A program made the position numbers and the translations under genes. The notes beneath the pieces were generated by a model. That model did not search any database. It saw only the letters and a list, made by a program, of their open reading frames with translations, and was not told the origin of the DNA. Source: Moorella sp. Hama-1 (GTDB lineage: Bacteria; Bacillota; DSM-521; Neomoorellales; Neomoorellaceae). Taken from it: DNA of 64,000 nt. Each line of letters opens with the position of its first letter. Position 1 is the first letter of the stretch. This document shows, piece after piece, positions 1-8,284 of the stretch. Location: contig NZ_AP024620.1 in assembly GCF_023734095.1 (NCBI RefSeq), forward strand, positions 2,910,501 to 2,974,500, in the 5' to 3' direction.

Positions 1-121
1 CTTTATCGGGCCGCAGCTCTTTTACGGTCTTCAGTGCTGCTTCCCGGCCCAGGAGGCCGTACATCTTGCCGATACCGCTGCAGGGGATGACGTAAACTTT
101 GCGGGAGCTATTTCCCGGCAT
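1..121 (-). CDS. DGC-type putative zinc-binding protein, 5' end only
   Basis: Only the first 40 codons lie in the window; the gene runs off the left edge. The ATG is at 121 and the N-terminus contains VYVIPCSGIGKMYG. This resembles the start of the neighbouring 290-residue protein (YVILPCNGLDK), so both look like members of the DGC putative zinc-binding family, whose conserved N-terminal Cys lies in a PCxG motif. It overlaps the end of the preceding gene by 14 bases, which implies translational coupling in one minus-strand operon. The function is unknown. Family assignment rests on the short N-terminus and the neighbour. Confidence 0.7.
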   Translation of the reverse strand, partial: MPGNSSRKVYVIPCSGIGKMYGLLGREAALKTVKELRPDK

Positions 122-980
122 TGAAATCAGCCACCTTTTCCTTTAATACTTCCATATAGCGCTGCCCGTCCAGTAAAAATTCGCGGTCAGCCTCAAAGTT
201 GGTCAGTTCCAGTTCGGCAATCCAGCCCTTTTCATAGGGGTTTTCATTGATGAGTTCCGGCGCCTCCAGGATAGCTTCATTAACGGCCACCACCCGGCCG
301 GTAACCGGGGAAACCAGTTCATAAACCGCTTTTGCCGACTCGATGGTACCCATTTCGCCGAATTGCTCCACTTCTGTACCCGGATCGGGGGGCGTGACAA
401 AGGTAATATCGGAAAGGTTTTGCTGCAAGTAGTCGCTGATGCCTACGCGGCCCCTATTCCCCTCTACCTGCACCCAGCAGTCGTTCTCGTTGAAGTAAAA
501 GCCTGCCAGGGGTACCCGGAAGATAAACTTATCGTGGCGATGGATGGCGTATTCCAGCGGGCCGGCAAAAAGGCCGGCGTTTTCTCCAGGAACCCGACCG
601 GCCTCCGCTTCCATGAAAACTGGCTGCCAGGACCGCCAGACATCCTCCACGAAGGCCGCCGCCCCTGCCCCCACCCGCCAGTCAGGGCCGGGGTTATAGT
701 CCCTCTTTTTAGCTTCTTCGGCCATGGTTATTTTACGGTAAATCTTCAGGTTGTTGTTAGCGGCGATGCGGCTGGCGCAGCGGGTGGCGCAGCCGTCGAT
801 AACCACCAGGCTGCCTTCTTGAAGAAGGGAAGCGTAACGGGACGGCGCCGTCTGGTAAAGCACCGGGCAGATGATCTCGCTGCCCGTAGCTGCCGCCATT
901 TTCAGGGCCAGTTCCCTGGCCAGGCAGCCTGCTTCTTTGTCCAGGCCGTTGCAGGGCAGGATAACATACTTTGCAGCCAC
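108..980 (-). CDS. DGC zinc-binding domain fused to a GcvH-like lipoyl domain
   Basis: This 290-residue protein has two parts. Residues 1-95 resemble DGC zinc-binding proteins, with C10 in PCNGLDK, C19, and the D62-G63-C64 signature followed by C68. Residues 145-285 resemble glycine cleavage H protein, with the lipoylation site ESAKA (K217) in a GTIESAKAVYELVSP context and the typical NPYEKGW at 248-254. The fusion suggests a swinging lipoamide arm tied to a metal or sulfur site. Start is GTG at 980, with AGGGGG about 9 bases upstream and only 2 bases after the ferredoxin gene. No other glycine cleavage gene is in view, so a role in glycine cleavage is not supported. Substrate unknown. Confidence 0.82.
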   Translation of the reverse strand: MAAKYVILPCNGLDKEAGCLARELALKMAAATGSEIICPVLYQTAPSRYASLLQEGSLVVIDGCATRCASRIAANNNLKIYRKITMAEEAKKRDYNPGPDWRVGAGAAAFVEDVWRSWQPVFMEAEAGRVPGENAGLFAGPLEYAIHRHDKFIFRVPLAGFYFNENDCWVQVEGNRGRVGISDYLQQNLSDITFVTPPDPGTEVEQFGEMGTIESAKAVYELVSPVTGRVVAVNEAILEAPELINENPYEKGWIAELELTNFEADREFLLDGQRYMEVLKEKVADFNAGK

Positions 981-982
981 GG

Positions 983-1270
983 CTATTTACCCCCTTCTTC
1001 CTGGCGCAGGGCCTTGATTGCCTCCAGGACCCAGGATTTCTCGGGAAAGGAAATGGCGTCCGGCCCGCAGGTCTTGGCGCAGGCGCGGCAGAAGACGACG
1101 CAGTTGGTGGGATTGGCCACGATCAGGCGGGGCTCTTCCTCCCGGACCTCGTATACCTGGTGCGGGCAGAATTTAGCACACTCCAGGCAGTAATTGCACC
1201 GGCTATAATCAATCACCGGCGCCCAGGTGATCTTCTCCCGCGGCACGCCCATAAAGGTGTTTTCAGCCAT
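983..1270 (-). CDS. 2[4Fe-4S] ferredoxin-type protein
   Basis: This 95-residue protein has two cysteine clusters, C25-C28-C31-C35 (CNYCLECAKFC) and C57-C61-C64-C68 (CVVFCRACAKTC). The first matches a classical [4Fe-4S] binding motif; the second has CxxxC spacing at its start, slightly off canonical. It probably carries electrons between the HdrA-like protein encoded just upstream and an unknown partner. It overlaps the upstream gene by 8 bases and ends 2 bases before the DGC-GcvH gene, so the three are almost surely co-translated. A simple soluble ferredoxin is the alternative reading. Confidence 0.85.
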   Translation of the reverse strand: MAENTFMGVPREKITWAPVIDYSRCNYCLECAKFCPHQVYEVREEEPRLIVANPTNCVVFCRACAKTCGPDAISFPEKSWVLEAIKALRQEEGGK

Positions 1271-1640
1271 CGGACCGCGCCTCCCAATCCGCCAGGGCGG
1301 CGGCCACTTTCTGAAATGCTTCCTCGGTGGTCAGGTCGCGGATATCCAGGGGATAAAAATCGGTCTTTAAGTCCATCCCCGCTGCCTTCAGGGCGTCCCG
1401 GAACATTTTATTCTGCATGTTGGGGGCGCAGGCGGCAATCATGACCTTTCGGTGGGCCTTGAGGAAGTCGGCCAGGAAGCGGTCACCGTCCTCCTCGCAT
1501 AACTGGGGGTGGATAAAACCGTACTCCACCGGCAACTCAACCCGTACGCGGTTGATAAAGTCCCAGATGTCCATCTTGGCAAACCCCGGGCACTTGCCGG
1601 TGCAGACGCACATGATTAAACCCGGCTTTTCATCAGGCAT
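1263..1640 (-). CDS. Stand-alone HdrA N-terminal-like iron-sulfur protein
   Basis: This 125-residue protein resembles the N-terminal region of heterodisulfide reductase HdrA without the FAD domain. It has CVCTGKC near the start (C11, C13, C17), C48, and the hallmark-like AACAPNMQNKMF (C71), corresponding to the A-SC-P---H---F pattern of HdrA. I chose ATG 1640 over the in-frame ATG at 1658 because AAAGGAGA lies just upstream of the former. It heads an operon with ferredoxin, DGC-GcvH and DGC genes. An adaptor or electron-transfer role is inferred; catalysis alone is unlikely without flavin. Confidence 0.78.
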   Translation of the reverse strand: MPDEKPGLIMCVCTGKCPGFAKMDIWDFINRVRVELPVEYGFIHPQLCEEDGDRFLADFLKAHRKVMIAACAPNMQNKMFRDALKAAGMDLKTDFYPLDIRDLTTEEAFQKVAAALADWEARSDG

Positions 1641-1703
1641 ATGTGTTTCTCCTTTCATTATTGCTTCTCCGGCAGTTTGTTCCGCTTATCTCTTGACATA
1701 TTC

Positions 1704-1731
1704 ATTATATAACTTTCTACTTATTTGTCAA
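1704..1731 (-). promoter_or_regulatory. Sigma-A-type promoter of the HdrA-N/ferredoxin/DGC-GcvH operon
   Basis: Reading the minus strand, TTGACA (1726-1731), a 16-base spacer and TATAAT (1704-1709) lie about 65 bases before the start codon at 1640. The outer ends form an inverted pair, CTTGACA at 1692-1698 and TGTCAAG at 1726-1732, which could be an operator. The rest of the 1641-1968 gap is AT-rich and holds no gene that I can see. It contains a TCGAATATTATT box near 1793. Confidence 0.65.
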
Positions 1732-1968
1732 GGTTATTATATTCCATTTTACTAATACATACTGCCAGGGCAATTTCGTAATAATTATAGCGTCGAATAT
1801 TATTAAATGCAGAGATAATAATATGGATATAGAGCCGGGTCCTTTAATAGCAAGCAAAACCCCTAACGATTGCTTTAATCCAGTAACCATGGCCGGATTT
1901 ACCTATTTACATTTTAATCATTTCATGCTAATCTCCTTATATAATAAATATCTAATGAGGTGAGCCAA

Positions 1969-3361
1969 ATGTCCATCGGAACTTTGGCCGGTGAAACCAG
2001 GACTTATGCTAAGAACAAGTGGATCCTGGCCACGGTGGCCATCGGCGCCTTTATTTCCACTTTTGACGGCGGCGTGATTAATGTCGGCCTGCCGACCATC
2101 GCCAGCTATTTTAAGACTAATATCAATACCGTCCAGTGGGTCACTTCCGTCTACCTGTTGACCATGTCCGCCCTGCTCTTGATCTTCGGCACCATGGCCG
2201 ACGCTTACGGCCGCCGCCGTATCTATAACGCCGGTTACTTTGTCATCACCATTTTCACCCTCTTTTGCGCCTTTACCACCAATATCGGGATGCTCATCTT
2301 TTTCCGGATCTTACAGGCCATAGGTGGAGCGATGGTTATGGCCAATGGTATGGCGATTGCCACCGAAAACTACCCGCCAGAAGAACGCGGTAAAAACCTG
2401 GGGTTGTTGGGTACCATCGTGGCCGTCGGCAGCCTGGCCGGGCCGCCCCTGGGGGGCCTGGTAATCGGCTGGATGGGCTGGCGGGCCGTCTTCTTTCTAA
2501 CATTCCTGGTCGCCCTGGCCGGCTTCCTGGCGTCGATGGTAACCATACCCCGGGACAGGCGTTTAAAAGAAAAATTAAACTTCGACTATATCGGGGCCCT
2601 GGCTGTTATTATCGCCATAGTAATCTTTATCTATGGTTTTTCCAATGCCAATGTTTACGGTTGGACCAGCCCGATCATTCTTATTAGCATCGTCCTCTTT
2701 GTTGCCAGCAGTTTGTTTCTTAATCTTTTACGAGCGCAGCCGCGCCAATGCTATCCTCGATTTCCAGCTCTTTAACAACTGGACCTTTACTTCTTCGATT
2801 ATAGCCGCCCTGGTGTCTTTCATCACCATGTACTCGCCGAAGGTTTTGATACCCTTTTTCTACCAAAAAATCCTGGGGTTTACCCCCCAAAAAGCCGGTT
2901 TCTTAATGATGGCCTTCCCGACGGCCATGGCTGTTACCGCCTCTTTCAGCGGCTGGCTTTCCGATAAAATCGGTTATGTCCTCTTGACCACCAGCGGGCT
3001 GGTATTGAACGGCCTGGCCCTGGTGGCCCTGGCCAACATCAGCCTGCAAACGCCGATAACCTTGATTATTATTTATATCGCCATGATGGGCGCCTCCCTG
3101 TTCCAATCCCCGAACAATAGCTGCGTGATGGGCAGTGTGCCCAAGAACAAACTCGGCGCCGCCACCGGTATTAGCCAGTTGATCAAGAATCTGGGTATGG
3201 TCATCGGTATTACTTTTTCCGTAGTCATCTTTAGCTCGCGCATGGCCGGTATGTCCGTTGCCTACAACCAGGCTTTTGTCAAGAGCATGGGTTTTGTCTA
3301 TTACCTGGCAGCCGTTTTAAGTTTTGCTGGGGCCGCTATATCTTCCCGGCGTGGTAAATAA
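1969..3361 (+). pseudogene. MFS drug-exporter-like transporter (DHA2/EmrB type), frameshifted
   Basis: Two overlapping reading frames together encode about 465 residues of an MFS transporter. The first covers FDGGVINVGLPTIASYF and the DAYGRRR loop; the second resumes as FLIFYERSRANAILDFQL and runs to the C-terminus. The frame changes by one extra base near 2721-2725 (TTTCTTAATC). The start is ATG 1969, with GAGGTGA just upstream, rather than GTG 1960. In DHA2 exporters these are proton-driven efflux pumps with 14 membrane segments. Either the gene is broken or the base is a sequencing error in a short T/A run. It ends 24 bases before a truncated DGC gene. Confidence 0.8.
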
Positions 3362-3385
3362 ATTACTTTAAAAGGTGGGATAGTC

Positions 3386-3625
3386 ATGACGCAACAGGAG
3401 AATTGGTACCTTCCCTATATGGATCAAAAGGTCAAGGGCATTAAAGTGGTGGAACGCCCGGCACCGGTAGCTGTCTTTTACTGTGCCGGGGCCTCCAATG
3501 TGGGCCAGAGCACGGTCCTGGGCAGCAACGAGGCTGCCCGGCGCCTGGGATATGACCAGGCCGCCCTCTTATGCCTGGCCAGTAATAAAGTAGCTTGTTA
3601 TTATTTTCCTATAAATACAAGTTAA
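3386..3625 (+). pseudogene. Truncated DGC-type putative zinc-binding protein
   Basis: The 79-codon frame starts well (ATG 3386, AAAGGTGGGA upstream). It reads VAVFYCAGASNVGQSTVLGSNEAARRLGYDQAALLCLAS, typical of the first half of DGC-domain proteins, with the conserved Cys in YCAGASN. After LCLAS near codon 67 the sequence turns AT-rich and the frame soon stops, so the second half with the DGC triad is missing. It probably once encoded a full-length partner of the adjacent MFS gene. A short functional protein is possible but less likely. Confidence 0.65.
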
Positions 3626-3665
3626 AAACAATAACCAGGCCCGGTAACATACACAGATAAACACC

Positions 3666-3694
3666 TTGACACCGCCAGCCTAATACCATATAAT
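3666..3694 (+). promoter_or_regulatory. Strong sigma-A-type promoter for the PadR gene
   Basis: TTGACA (3666-3671) is followed by a 17-base spacer and a perfect TATAAT (3689-3694), about 50 bases before the GTG start at 3746. Confidence 0.85.
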
Positions 3695-3713
3695 ACAACT
3701 TGCAAGCATTACC

Positions 3714-3729
3714 CCTCTAGGTATAGAGG
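3714..3729 (+). promoter_or_regulatory. Inverted repeat, candidate PadR operator
   Basis: CCTCTA-GGTA-TAGAGG is a perfect 6+6 inverted repeat downstream of the -10 box and just before the ribosome-binding site of the PadR gene. Autoregulation is typical of PadR proteins, so this is a natural operator candidate. This is inference from position and symmetry. Confidence 0.45.
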
Positions 3730-3745
3730 CCAAAGGTGAGTTCAA

Positions 3746-4111
3746 GTGGATTATACTGAGCGCGAGTACTGGAACGGTATCATCAAGATGTGCCTCTCGA
3801 AATTCTTTATCCTGCGGGTCCTCTACACCCAGCCCATGCACGGCTACGAAATAGCCCGTACCGTGGCTCAGGTCACCCGGGGCTGCTGCACGCCCACCGA
3901 GGGGACGATCTACCCGGTACTCCGGGAGTTCGAGGAGGGCGGCTACGTCACTTCTGCTATCGAGATAGCCGGGGGCCGGGAGCGCAAGGTATATACCCTG
4001 ACGCCGAAAGGGCAGGAAGCCTTCCGCGTTGCCGTCGAGGCCTGGCGGGAGGTTACCAGCTACATTTTACAGGCGGTAAAGGTACAGGAAAGTAACGAGC
4101 AATTAAAATGA
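3746..4111 (+). CDS. PadR-family transcriptional regulator
   Basis: This 121-residue protein has the PadR winged-helix pattern: LRVLYTQPMHGYEIARTV, then TPTEGTIYPVLREFEEGGYV and a wing with RKVYTLTPKGQEAF. The start is GTG 3746, with AAAGGTGAG about 6 bases upstream. A strong promoter and a symmetric box precede it, and a Cys-rich DUF2703 gene follows at 4250, so it probably controls itself and that gene. PadR proteins often respond to toxic or redox-active compounds; the ligand is not evident here. Confidence 0.88.
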   Translation: MDYTEREYWNGIIKMCLSKFFILRVLYTQPMHGYEIARTVAQVTRGCCTPTEGTIYPVLREFEEGGYVTSAIEIAGGRERKVYTLTPKGQEAFRVAVEAWREVTSYILQAVKVQESNEQLK

Positions 4112-4128
4112 ACGGAGGTGAAAGGTAT

Positions 4129-4164
4129 ATGTTTAGACTCATGCATTGCCCTTTTAGGTATTGA
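4129..4164 (+). CDS. Possible 11-codon leader peptide
   Basis: An ATG at 4129 sits 8 bases after a very good ribosome-binding site (GGAGGTG, 4114-4120) but opens only 11 codons (MFRLMHCPFRY). It lies between the PadR gene and the DUF2703 gene. It may be a leader peptide, the stump of a lost gene, or chance. The strong site is the only positive evidence. Confidence 0.3.
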   Translation: MFRLMHCPFRY

Positions 4165-4249
4165 AGGTAGATCGAACTGGTGGTCCTTTTCATCGACGTC
4201 ATCTTTCCGGTTATACCTTCAATATCATCTTCGCATGAGGAGGCCACGT

Positions 4250-4999
4250 ATGATGGCAGAAAAGAAAGGATTGCTGGCCAGGGTTTTGGGCCGGCAGGGA
4301 AGCTCTTGTTGCTCCTTCCAAATCGAGGCGATACCGGAAGGAGACACCTCTACCGCTGATAATGGTTGCTGCTGCGGTGTTGCCTTGGCGGATAACCCTG
4401 AAGGAGCAGGAGGGCATGAAGCAGGGTTATCACCCGCAACCGGGGATTCCCAGCGGTCCCTCGACATCGAGTTTCTCTACCTGGACCTCGATGCCTGCAC
4501 CAGGTGCCGGGGAACGGGGCGCAACCTGGAAGAGGCCCTCAACGAAGTGGCAGGGATTTTGCAAGCCACCGGGATCCAAGTCAACCTGCGCAAGATCCAT
4601 GTCCGCACGGAAGAACAGGCCCTGGCCCTGGGCTTTGTCAGTTCGCCCACCATTCGCATCAACGGCCGGGACATCCAGCTTGACATTCGGGAAAGCCTGT
4701 GCGAATCCTGCGGCGACCTCTGCGGCGAGGATGTGGACTGCCGCGTCTGGGTGTACCAGGGTAAAGAATATACCGAAGCTCCTAAAGGGATGATCATCGA
4801 GGCCGTCCTGAAGCACGTTTACGGCGGGGGTACCGCAGCTCCGGCTGTAAGCAAACCATTGAAGGAGCTGCCCGACAATTTAAAGCGCTTCTTTGCGGCC
4901 AGGCGCAAAAAAGAAGAGGTTGGAACCGGCCCCAATAACGGCCCGGGCACACCCGATAGTTGTTGCGGTATATCCCCATTAGCAAAATGCTGCGGTTAA
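4250..4999 (+). CDS. Cys-rich DUF2703-domain protein
   Basis: This protein of about 249 residues carries a DUF2703-like core beginning SLDIEFLYLDLDACTRCRGT, followed by a thioredoxin-like stretch with LGFVSSPTIRINGRDI and a CESCGDLCGEDVDC cluster. Extra cysteine pairs occur near the N-terminus (SSCC, GCCCG) and at the extreme C-terminus (DSCCG, KCCG). The start is ATG 4250 or 4253, with GAGGAGG just upstream; longer readings to 4118 lack a site. Such proteins are thought to bind metal or act in thiol chemistry, but the function is not established. Co-expression with the PadR gene is likely. Confidence 0.72.
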   Translation: MMAEKKGLLARVLGRQGSSCCSFQIEAIPEGDTSTADNGCCCGVALADNPEGAGGHEAGLSPATGDSQRSLDIEFLYLDLDACTRCRGTGRNLEEALNEVAGILQATGIQVNLRKIHVRTEEQALALGFVSSPTIRINGRDIQLDIRESLCESCGDLCGEDVDCRVWVYQGKEYTEAPKGMIIEAVLKHVYGGGTAAPAVSKPLKELPDNLKRFFAARRKKEEVGTGPNNGPGTPDSCCGISPLAKCCG

Positions 5000-5050
5000 C
5001 GGGCCGGGCCGGTCCAGCCGGGGAACTACCGGCCCAATACCTTTTTACTA

Positions 5051-5096
5051 CTAAAAATCAACCCGGGGCAACTTCAATCCCCGGGTTGATTTTTAG
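5051..5096. terminator. Bidirectional terminator between DUF2703 gene and ttrA
   Basis: A perfect 18-bp stem (5051-5068 pairing with 5079-5096) with a 10-base loop has A and T runs inside both stem ends. It can stop transcription arriving from the DUF2703 gene and from the oppositely oriented ttr operon. Confidence 0.9.
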
Positions 5097-5103
5097 CCAG
5101 GCT

Positions 5104-8100
5104 TTAGACTTTCTCCACTTTCACCCTGGTGTCGTAGAAGGAGGCGCTGCCGCCGATGGGGTCAGTGAGGGAAGTGGTCTTCATCTTTGTGTCGAGGAGC
5201 ATCACGGCATTGGGGCAGAGGCCCTGGCCCCGCCGGGGATCGCCTTTAACAACCTGGCCGTCGATAACGACGTCCCGGGCGCCGTAGGCCCAGTGGCCGT
5301 AGTGCCAGGAGGCGGCAATGACCCCGGGCCTGATACCCTCGATGAGTTTAACCTTGCCCTGTACCGCCTCGGCGCCGGCGGGGCCCAGGTCCAATTTACC
5401 TTCAGGGTTAGTCCGGGAGGTGAGCTTGACCCGGTCACCGTCATGCAGCCCCAGGCGGGCGCCGTCGTTGCGGTGCATAAGGATGAAATTCTCCGGCAGG
5501 AGGGCTATTTGGGACCAGTAGTTGCCGGGGGTCCGGGATTGGCCGCCGAAGATTTCCTTGAAGGTTATCAACTGGAAGGGGTAGTCCTCATCCCGGACCG
5601 GGGTCCCGTCGCTGTTGCTGATAGGTTCCCACTGTGGCACTCCGGCAAAGGGTTTACCGGTAATACTATCACGGGTGGTGGCCGCGGGTTCGCTATAAAG
5701 ATTCATCAGCTTACCAAAGGGATGGCCGACATAGCTGCCGTCAACTGCTTTGGCGGCATCTTCAAAGCGTCCGCCCCGATTTAGTATATAGACCGTCTTG
5801 CGCCAGCGGTCAGCACCCACAGCCCGGCGCCATTTATCTTCACTATATACGGCCGGCGGTAAATGGCGCCGCGCCGTTTTGAACAGGGCGAGTTCGCGGT
5901 CATCAGCATCGGGCACTTCTTCCCCAGGCTTGTCACCAGAGGCCAGGTTGGCCGCAGCTTTTAGATAGTAATCCTCAGGTCGTTTAAAATCCCAGCCCGG
6001 TCCGAAGCCGTCCTGGCCGTAACCGGGCAGGCCCAGGGCCTCGGCGATGGCCAGCATGGCGGCCTCGGCGGAGATAGGCATCTCCTCACCAAAAACCCTG
6101 ACGACCTCCGGGATCGGGGCGGCCACGGGCTGCCGGAATTTGGTCGCTTTAGTCGTTGTTGCCGGCGTTGCCCCCAGGAAGGCCCATCGTTCCAGGTAGG
6201 TGATATCCGGGAAGATATAGTCAGCATACATAGAGGTCTCGCCGATGACGATGTCGTCGGCAATGAACAGGGGCACCCGCTCCAGGTCCTGCAGGATTTT
6301 AATCTGCGCGGCTCCCCCCGGCGCCGCCAGGACAGGGGTACCCATGTGCAACCAAAGGATTTTAATAGGATAAGGATATCCGGCCCCGGCGGCCGGGATA
6401 ATCTCCTGGTAGACATCGGAGGTCAGGGGAAACCAGGGCCTATCTGCCGGGAAGCCCTTAAACAGGGTACTGCGATCGTAGTGAGCGCCTTCACGGGTGA
6501 GCTTGATCCCCCAGGGGGAAACCTTACCCCGGTGCATCTTGCCGAGATCAAAGGGCTGGCCCGGCTTGCCGCCCCCGGCGGCCCAGGAACCACCCCCGGC
6601 CGTCAGGCCGCCGCGCCAGTCCACGTTGCCAATGAGCAAATTGAGAATAATAATGGCCTGGGCGGTGTAATAGCCGTTGGTATGCTGGACGGCGCCGCGG
6701 TAGAAATCAATGGCTGCCTGCTTGCCGTAACTGGTAAATTCCCGGGCCAGGTCGCTGATGGCCTGGGCGGGAACGCCGGCCGCGGCCGCCAGTTCCTCGA
6801 TGCTTTTTGCCCCGGCCTGCTCCTGGAGGAGGGTAAAGGCCGACTTTACTTTAATACCATTAACCTCAGCGGTAACGAAAAGGTCGCCTTCAACCGGATT
6901 ATCCTTATCCTCGGGGTTGACGGCAACCAGCTGGCCATTGCGGAATACCACGAAAAGGTCCTTGCCCTTTTCGCCATCAGCCAGGCCGGCCTCGCTGGCC
7001 CGGAGGAAGGGCCCCGGCTGGCCATCCTCATCGATTTTCACCAGCCAGGTGGCATTAGTCCAGGATTTTTCCCCGTCCTGGGCCGCGGCCGCCCGGTTGG
7101 CGTTAGTAAGGAATTTGGTATCATAGCGCTGGTTGGCAATAATCCACTGGATCATCCCCAGGGCCAGGCTCAGGTCGCCGCCGGGTTTGACCGGTACCCA
7201 CCACTGGGCGTGGGCGGCGGTCTTGGAGAAACGCGGGTCCACCACGGCCATTTTCAAGCCCTTTTCCACCAGGGAGCGGGTAATCTGCTCGGCCATGGGG
7301 GTGGGGCCGAAGTTGGCCTCGAAGGCGCCCGTGCCCCAGAAGATGACAAAGCGCGACCAGCGGTAATCGGGCTTCATGTGATTAGGTCCTGGCGCCCACT
7401 TGCCATCGCTGTACTGGGCCGTGGCCCATTTGTAAGCCACATGGTGGCTCTGCTCGCAGATAGTGGTGTGCTCAAACCAGTTAACCGAACCAAAGCTGTT
7501 GAGGACAAAGCGTTTGGTCCAGTCGCTGCGGCCCGGTTCAATGCGCCCGGCCATAAAAACAAACTGGTTGTTTTTCGGGCCCAGGTCCGGGTGCTCGGGA
7601 TCAAGCAAGAGATCCAGGTTGGCGGCATATTTAGCTTTAAAATCCGCCAGGGACATCTCCTTCCTGGCCACCTTGGCGGCGTCCTCACCCATAGCCTTGA
7701 AGGCGGCCGGATCTTGAGCGGCAAAAACCTCTTTAAAGCCCGGTACTATCCGGTCCTCGCCAATGGCGGCAAAGAGCTTGCCACCGTTGACAATCTCTTT
7801 AATGGCCTGGTCGAAGGGTATAGCCTGCCACTTGTTAGAACCCCGGGGGCCGTTGCGTTTCAACACCTTGACCAGACGGTAGGGGTCGTACAGGGTCTGG
7901 ACCCCGGCCTGGCCCTTGGGACAGAGCCGGCCATCAACTCTGGCCGCAACCTCCGGCGAGGTGTTGTAGGGCAGCTGGGGGTAATAATTGACCGGGCTAT
8001 AGGGATTGCCATCCAGCTTGACCAGGACGCCGTTGCTCAGCTTGCCCTTGAGGGTACACTGGGTGTTACACTGCAGGCAGACGCCGTAAATCATATTCTC

Positions 8101-8262
8101 GGCCCGGGCGAGTTCGTATGCCCCTTCCCCGTTTCCCTGCTCACCGGCTGTCCCGCTTTCGTTGGCACCGGCCAGGGAAGGGGCTTCCGCCGCCAGTAAG
8201 GCCGCCCCGCCCAGCAGGGCCGAGGTTTTTAAGAAATCCCTGCGTTTGATTTTATAGCTCAT
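5104..8262 (-). CDS. ttrA: Molybdopterin oxidoreductase, tetrathionate reductase catalytic subunit-like
   Basis: This 1052-residue protein begins with a twin-arginine signal (KRRDFLKTSALLGG, R7-R8), so it is probably exported folded. A [4Fe-4S] site follows (C62, C65, C69, C114: VCLQCNTQC and GRLCPKGQAG), then the molybdopterin body and a C-terminal dinucleotide-binding domain. The NPYSPVNYYPQLPY region and the length fit the TtrA branch of the DMSO-reductase family. GGGAGGTG precedes ATG 8262. It is last in the order ttrB-ttrC-ttrA, and a PhnD-like sensor lies upstream as in known ttr loci. Thiosulfate, polysulfide or arsenate as substrate cannot be excluded from sequence alone. Confidence 0.8.
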   Translation of the reverse strand: MSYKIKRRDFLKTSALLGGAALLAAEAPSLAGANESGTAGEQGNGEGAYELARAENMIYGVCLQCNTQCTLKGKLSNGVLVKLDGNPYSPVNYYPQLPYNTSPEVAARVDGRLCPKGQAGVQTLYDPYRLVKVLKRNGPRGSNKWQAIPFDQAIKEIVNGGKLFAAIGEDRIVPGFKEVFAAQDPAAFKAMGEDAAKVARKEMSLADFKAKYAANLDLLLDPEHPDLGPKNNQFVFMAGRIEPGRSDWTKRFVLNSFGSVNWFEHTTICEQSHHVAYKWATAQYSDGKWAPGPNHMKPDYRWSRFVIFWGTGAFEANFGPTPMAEQITRSLVEKGLKMAVVDPRFSKTAAHAQWWVPVKPGGDLSLALGMIQWIIANQRYDTKFLTNANRAAAAQDGEKSWTNATWLVKIDEDGQPGPFLRASEAGLADGEKGKDLFVVFRNGQLVAVNPEDKDNPVEGDLFVTAEVNGIKVKSAFTLLQEQAGAKSIEELAAAAGVPAQAISDLAREFTSYGKQAAIDFYRGAVQHTNGYYTAQAIIILNLLIGNVDWRGGLTAGGGSWAAGGGKPGQPFDLGKMHRGKVSPWGIKLTREGAHYDRSTLFKGFPADRPWFPLTSDVYQEIIPAAGAGYPYPIKILWLHMGTPVLAAPGGAAQIKILQDLERVPLFIADDIVIGETSMYADYIFPDITYLERWAFLGATPATTTKATKFRQPVAAPIPEVVRVFGEEMPISAEAAMLAIAEALGLPGYGQDGFGPGWDFKRPEDYYLKAAANLASGDKPGEEVPDADDRELALFKTARRHLPPAVYSEDKWRRAVGADRWRKTVYILNRGGRFEDAAKAVDGSYVGHPFGKLMNLYSEPAATTRDSITGKPFAGVPQWEPISNSDGTPVRDEDYPFQLITFKEIFGGQSRTPGNYWSQIALLPENFILMHRNDGARLGLHDGDRVKLTSRTNPEGKLDLGPAGAEAVQGKVKLIEGIRPGVIAASWHYGHWAYGARDVVIDGQVVKGDPRRGQGLCPNAVMLLDTKMKTTSLTDPIGGSASFYDTRVKVEKV

Positions 8263-8284
8263 ACTGACACCTCCCTTGCTATTA

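Noticed and set aside
108-980. Assigning the GcvH-like fusion to the glycine cleavage system
   Set aside because: No GcvT, GcvP or lipoamide dehydrogenase gene is nearby, and the fused DGC domain and HdrA-N/ferredoxin context point elsewhere.
363-1193. Plus-strand frame across the DGC-GcvH and ferredoxin genes
   Set aside because: The minus-strand genes have conserved Cys, DGC and lipoyl motifs; the plus frame crosses a gene boundary and has none.
2715-2735. Programmed frameshift in the MFS gene
   Set aside because: TTTCTTAATC is not a typical slippery heptamer and no stimulatory hairpin was seen; transporters of this family are not known to use frameshifting. Mutation or sequencing error is simpler.
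6346-8199. Long plus-strand open frame of about 617 codons opposite ttrA
   Set aside because: It is the antisense shadow of a GC-rich gene: Gly/Pro/Val-rich, without motifs or a ribosome-binding site, while the minus-strand frame has clear family motifs.
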